DNA of 64,000 bases from Streptomyces sp. Q6. GTDB taxonomy: Bacteria; Actinomycetota; Actinomycetes; Streptomycetales; Streptomycetaceae. The translations under genes and the position numbers were made by a program. The stretch's first letter is position 1, and each line of letters begins with the position of its first letter. Positions 61,135 through 64,000 of the stretch are shown here, in pieces. The notes beneath the pieces were generated by a model, which saw only the letters and a list, made by a program, of their open reading frames with translations, did no database searches and was not told where the DNA came from. The stretch spans positions 186,001 to 250,000 of the forward strand of contig NZ_CP146022.1 in the NCBI RefSeq assembly GCF_036967205.1. The letters are read 5' to 3'.

Positions 61135-61899
61135 TCATTCGACGGTCGTGGACGATGACGTGTGCTCCTCCCGCACCCACCTCGCGTGGTGCCGCTGCGC
61201 CCACGTTCGGCTGACATACCCGGTACGCATCCCGAGCAGCGCCTCCGGGTCCTGCCGGGCCTTACGGATGTGTCCGAGCAGGACGAAGGTGATCGCCCAG
61301 GCCAGCAGGTCGTGGACGAAGATCGCGCTGGTGCGGGAGATGAAGGGCACCAGCCCCATGAACCACATCAGCAGTCCGGTGAACATCATCACGAGCACGG
61401 CGCCCGCGATCCAGCCCGCGTAGAGCTTCTGTCCCGCGTTGAACTTGCCTGCCGGCCGTGCCTCGGGGGAGGTTCGGCGGTCCCGTACGGCACGCAGCCA
61501 CTGGTGGTCGTACACGGCGAAACGGTTGATCCGGCGGAGATCCGCTCGGAAGGCGCGGGAGGAGAGTCCCAGCAGAAAGGGCAGAGGCAGACAGATGCCG
61601 GACCACTCGTGGAGGGTCACCATCAAGTGCCGCCGTCCGACGAGTTGGGCCAGCGGCCCGAGGTACAGACAGGCGGCGGTGGCCAGGCACACCAGCATCA
61701 GCCAGCCGGTGGTCCGGTGGATCCAGCGCTCGGCGACACTGAACCGCCTTACCCTTCCGGACGATTCAGACCGCATCGCCGTACCGGACGGTTCGGGCCG
61801 CGTCTCCGTGCCAGACGGTTCAGGCCGCGTCTCCGTACCGGACGGTTCAGGCCGCATCGCTGTGCCGGTCGGCGCCTTCGAGCCAGCCGTCGACCGCAT
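61135..61899 (-). CDS. Cytochrome b561-type membrane subunit
   Basis: 254 residues. Residues 1-48 are a 9-residue repeat (RPEPSGTET units). Then four transmembrane helices with His residues suited to haem ligation (AERWIHRTTGWLMLVCLATAA, VTLHEWSGICLPLPFLLG, FVHDLLAWAITFVLLGHIRKA). It resembles the formate dehydrogenase gamma/thiosulfate reductase cytochrome b family and is probably the electron donor for the molybdopterin enzyme whose gene it overlaps by 53 bp. ATG 61899 has GGGAGGAG upstream inside that gene. Confidence 0.85.
   Translation of the reverse strand: MRSTAGSKAPTGTAMRPEPSGTETRPEPSGTETRPEPSGTAMRSESSGRVRRFSVAERWIHRTTGWLMLVCLATAACLYLGPLAQLVGRRHLMVTLHEWSGICLPLPFLLGLSSRAFRADLRRINRFAVYDHQWLRAVRDRRTSPEARPAGKFNAGQKLYAGWIAGAVLVMMFTGLLMWFMGLVPFISRTSAIFVHDLLAWAITFVLLGHIRKARQDPEALLGMRTGYVSRTWAQRHHARWVREEHTSSSTTVE
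61763..61870. repeat. Four 27-bp tandem repeats in the cytochrome b gene
   Basis: Units at 61763-61789, 61790-61816, 61817-61843 and 61844-61870 (GGTTCAGGCCGCGTCTCC core). They encode 9-residue repeats in the cytochrome b N-terminus; the last unit runs into the 3' end of the oxidoreductase gene. Confidence 0.9.
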
Positions 61900-62572
61900 A
61901 ACCGCGCTCCTCCCAGTAGCCGGGTACGACCGTGTCGGTGACCGAAATGCCGGACAGCCACTTGGCCGACTTGTAGAAGTACATGGGGGCCACGTAGAGG
62001 CGGACGGGGCCGCCGTGTTCGTGGGTGATCGGCTTGTCCTGCATGTTCAGCGCGACCAGGACGTCGGAGCGACGGGCCTGTTCCAGGGTGAGGCTCTCGC
62101 TGTAGGCGCCGTCGAAGCAGGTGAAGCGGATCGCAGCGCCCGGGGAACGCACCCCGGCGTCGTCGAGGATGTCCGCCAGCCTCACACCGTCGAACGGTGT
62201 CTTCTCCACGCGCCATCCATCGGTACAGACGACGTCGTGGACGACCCGGGTCTGCGGCATCGCGCGCAGCTGGCCGAGGGTGTAGCTCCTGGGCTTGTCC
62301 ACCAATCCCGTGACCCGGAGTCGGTAGTTCGTCTCATCCTTGTGCGGTACCGAGCCGACGATGCTGTAGTACCGGAAGCCGCCGGGATTGGGCAGCAGTC
62401 CGGTCGCGCCGGTGGGGTCCACCTGCGAGGCGGCTCCGAGGAACCCCTCCCAACCGCGCTGGAGATAGGGTGCGGCGGCTAGCCCCGCGACCCCGGCGGC
62501 GAGCACGCCCAGCATCGCGCGCCGTCCCACCGGTGCGCCTTCGGCGGCCTTCCGCTTCGGTGTTTCCGACAT
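61847..62572 (-). CDS. Molybdopterin-dependent oxidoreductase (sulfite oxidase/YedY-like)
   Basis: 241 residues. Tat signal GRRAMLGVLAAGVAGLAAAP, then the oxidoreductase molybdopterin domain: RLRVTGLVDKPRSYTLGQLRAMPQ, the molybdenum-ligating Cys in VVCTDGWRVEKTPFDGVRL, and HEHGGPVRLYVAPMYFYKSAKWLSGI. Exported folded by the Tat route. With the overlapping cytochrome b gene it makes a two-gene unit like MsrPQ-type systems, though sequence alone does not tell whether it reduces sulfoxides or another substrate. Confidence 0.92.
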   Translation of the reverse strand: MSETPKRKAAEGAPVGRRAMLGVLAAGVAGLAAAPYLQRGWEGFLGAASQVDPTGATGLLPNPGGFRYYSIVGSVPHKDETNYRLRVTGLVDKPRSYTLGQLRAMPQTRVVHDVVCTDGWRVEKTPFDGVRLADILDDAGVRSPGAAIRFTCFDGAYSESLTLEQARRSDVLVALNMQDKPITHEHGGPVRLYVAPMYFYKSAKWLSGISVTDTVVPGYWEERGYAVDGWLEGADRHSDAA

Positions 62573-62694
62573 GTCAGTACTCCTTTCCTATGAGGTGGTG
62601 ACGGTCTCGTGCGCGGACGAGCACGGTGAAGTGCGCGCCCAAGGTGGTGACTTCACCGTCCGGAACGGTGATGTTCACGGTTCGGCAGGAGGCG

Positions 62695-62988
62695 TCAGGC
62701 GCGGACGATCTCGTCGAGGAGAGCGGCCAGTTCCGCGGGGGGACAGGCACGGGGAGTGCCCCGTGGCGATACGACGGAACGTCCGCGGAGAGCTGTGCGC
62801 GCGGGTCGGATCCGATCGGGAACATGCCCTTCACAGTCTCGGGTTCCGGAACGCCGAGCAGGGTGTCCATGGACTCGTCGACGTCCGGCAAGCACAAAGG
62901 CCGCCGGCTCCCCGCGCATCAGGTCACAGGGGGACGGCAGATGCCAGGCTCCCGGAACGAGAACCAGGGTGGGCCGCTGATCCGTCAT
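62695..62988 (-). pseudogene. Internally deleted alpha/beta hydrolase
   Basis: ATG 62988 gives TDQRPTLVLVPGAWHLPS, the first strand and oxyanion loop of an alpha/beta hydrolase. After about 30 codons the order jumps to late-domain sequence, with protein-like pieces in two frames (DVDESMDTLLGVPEPETVKGMFPIGSDPRAQL and PPAELAALLDEIVRA at the end). The nucleophile region is missing altogether, so this is a dead stub of about 95 codons. Confidence 0.6.
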
Positions 62989-63199
62989 GGTGCGCGTCTC
63001 TCCGTCACCGTACGCAAGCATGTCCGAACGACATGTTCGCCCGCTGAATCCATGTATGTTTCTCCGCGGCCGACGCGATCCGACACATGTCCGTGAGGTC
63101 ATGGACGCCGGGTGCGCCGTGCGTGATGTACACGATGTGCGTGCCGGGTCAGGGCCCGGTGACACGCTCACTCGCCGACGCGCCACGTCGCCGGACCTC

Positions 63200-63227
63200 G
63201 GAAGGTTGAGGAAGTGTCAACCTTTCC
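63200..63227. repeat. Hairpin upstream of the leader ORF
   Basis: GGAAGGTTGA (63200-63209) pairs with TCAACCTTTCC (63217-63227) with one bulged T and a 7-nt loop. It lies 42 bp before the leader ORF and may be an operator or attenuator element. Confidence 0.45.
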
Positions 63228-63268
63228 TGCGTGCTCTGGCACATCAGCCCCTATCGTGAGGGGCGAAC

Positions 63269-63370
63269 ATGCCAGACGAACTATCCGGCGTCGACACTTA
63301 TCTGCGCGGCATCCTTGACATGGGTACCATGCGCAACGTCAGCCATTTCGAGGGAGTGAACCGGTTGTGA
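63269..63370 (+). CDS. 33-residue leader peptide coupled to the next gene
   Basis: ATG 63269 has GAGGGGCG 5 nt upstream. The product (MPDELSGVDTYLRGILDMG... VNRL) ends at TGA 63368-63370, which overlaps the next gene's GTG (GTGA). Size, RBS and stop-start overlap indicate a real small gene whose translation couples to, and may regulate, the downstream protein. No known family. Confidence 0.6.
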   Translation: MPDELSGVDTYLRGILDMGTMRNVSHFEGVNRL

Positions 63371-63921
63371 CCAGTCAGTCAGCCGCCGCGCTCCGGTCGC
63401 GGTACGTCGAGCAAGCCGCATCGGACCTGGAAGAGAACCGCCGCCTCCAGCAGGAGCTGAAGGAGAGGATCTCGATGTTGAAGCAGGAGGAGGCACTCCT
63501 GCGCGACATCATCAGTCTCGCCGAGCGGTACGAAGGCTTCACCGACGCGTCCCGCCTGCCCGAGCAATCGCAGGACGAGCAGGTCGCGGCGAAGCCGAAG
63601 TCGAGGACGAAGCAGACCCCGGCCGGGGACACTTCGCGACGCACCTCGTCGGCGAAGACCGCGTCGGCGGGTACACCGGCAAAGGCGGCCGCGGAGGGGA
63701 AGCCGCGTCAGGCCCTGCTCGGCGACCTGCTCATGAAGCTGCTCGGGAAGTACGAGGAGCCCCGCCTGGCGAAGGAACTGCGGGACGAACTCCTGAAGAA
63801 GCACCCTGACCGCAATCCCACACCGCAGGTCGTACGGAACACCCTTGAGTCGCTCGTCGCCAAGGGGCGTGTCCAGCGGCACAAGCAGCAGCGCTCCGTG
63901 ATGTACACGCTGGTCAAGTAG
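63367..63921 (+). CDS. Coiled-coil and winged-helix-like regulatory protein
   Basis: 184 residues. Residues about 10-50 form a coiled coil (YVEQAASDLEENRRLQQELKERISMLKQEEALLRDIISL); 70-110 is a Lys/Thr/Ala-rich linker; 115-184 looks like a winged helix (LLGDLLMKLLGKYEEPRLAKELRDELLKKHPDRNPTPQVVRNTLESLVAKGRVQRHKQQRSVMYTLVK). The C-terminal part suggests DNA binding and the coiled coil dimerisation. GTG start, translationally coupled to the leader ORF. Family name not known to me. Confidence 0.7.
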   Translation: MTSQSAAALRSRYVEQAASDLEENRRLQQELKERISMLKQEEALLRDIISLAERYEGFTDASRLPEQSQDEQVAAKPKSRTKQTPAGDTSRRTSSAKTASAGTPAKAAAEGKPRQALLGDLLMKLLGKYEEPRLAKELRDELLKKHPDRNPTPQVVRNTLESLVAKGRVQRHKQQRSVMYTLVK

Positions 63922-64000
63922 GACGGCGAAGACCCCCGGGAAATCTCAGAGGAACGGTGAGGCCGTCGGGCCGTATCCGAACAGCACCGCGCTCTCCGCC

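Larger units (their letters stand above)
62573..63268. other. Intergenic region with a hydrolase stub
   Basis: Apart from the alpha/beta hydrolase remnant at 62695-62988 and a hairpin at 63200-63227, no gene is supported over about 700 bp. Open frames here have poor codon bias. Confidence 0.45.

Noticed and set aside
1-64000. CRISPR array, rRNA operon, prophage or PKS/NRPS cluster
   Set aside because: No regularly spaced repeats with unique spacers, no rRNA-like sequence and no megasynthase or phage structural motifs were seen. The tandem repeats found are short, contiguous and mostly non-coding.

Overview
The window looks like a chromosome-arm segment of a Streptomyces or close relative. 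The evidence is very high GC with strong third-position bias, SsgA-like and WhiB-like developmental proteins, AfsR-type NB-ARC ATPases, PAS/SpoIIE phosphatases, an actinobacterial initiator tRNA without an encoded CCA, and many GTG starts with GGAGG-type ribosome binding sites. There is no rRNA, CRISPR array, PKS/NRPS cluster or phage module. Pseudogenes are numerous: truncated TetR, frameshifted cytidylyltransferase, LysR and NB-ARC genes, an amber-split poxB, gene stubs and four broken transposases. This fits a plastic accessory region.

Layout. 1-11110: an acetate-type symporter, then small regulator/enzyme cassettes (HxlR with an MFS exporter, a DHFR-like reductase, an ankyrin-like protein, ArsR with SRPBCC, TetR with a Dabb-barrel protein), several with visible palindromic operators. 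11112-20366: an insertion-sequence island with IS5, ISL3, IS110, IS481 and IS630 elements, separated by small orphan genes and an Asp23 protein. IS481 and IS630 are stacked on one CTAG site that is also the stop codon of an ANTAR gene. 20363-22022: ANTAR, PRC-barrel, small membrane and DUF2180 genes. 22543-26076: a beta-lactam-type cassette (class B PBP, frameshifted LysR, class A beta-lactamase-like hydrolase). 26729-32602: stress signalling (STAS antagonist, NB-ARC ATPase lacking a DNA-binding domain, PPK2, PAS-PAS-SpoIIE-HATPase). 32754-44907: repeated pairs of a regulator with a redox enzyme (TetR/NmrA, LysR/VOC, several SDRs, LysE, methyltransferase, alpha/beta hydrolase), a nitroreductase-hemerythrin fusion and tRNA-fMet.

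44970-51811 is the most coherent block. It holds a CHASE3-like histidine kinase, a NarL response regulator, a receiver-only protein, two SsgA-like paralogues, a WhiB-like protein, an HdeD-like membrane protein and a decayed NB-ARC gene. Three transcription units in this block carry the same 16-bp palindromic box (TAGGG-N3-GCCCYAYG) in their upstream regions. This suggests a small local regulon run by the two-component pair; the link is inferred, not shown.

51845-64000: a DHA2 drug exporter preceded by a GTACGA hexamer tract, poxB with an internal amber codon, an SDR, an SRPBCC protein, a Bax-inhibitor-1 protein, a DUF308-like protein, a secreted tannase/feruloyl esterase, a molybdopterin oxidoreductase with its cytochrome b partner (joined by a 27-nt repeat), and a coiled-coil/winged-helix protein coupled to a 33-residue leader ORF.
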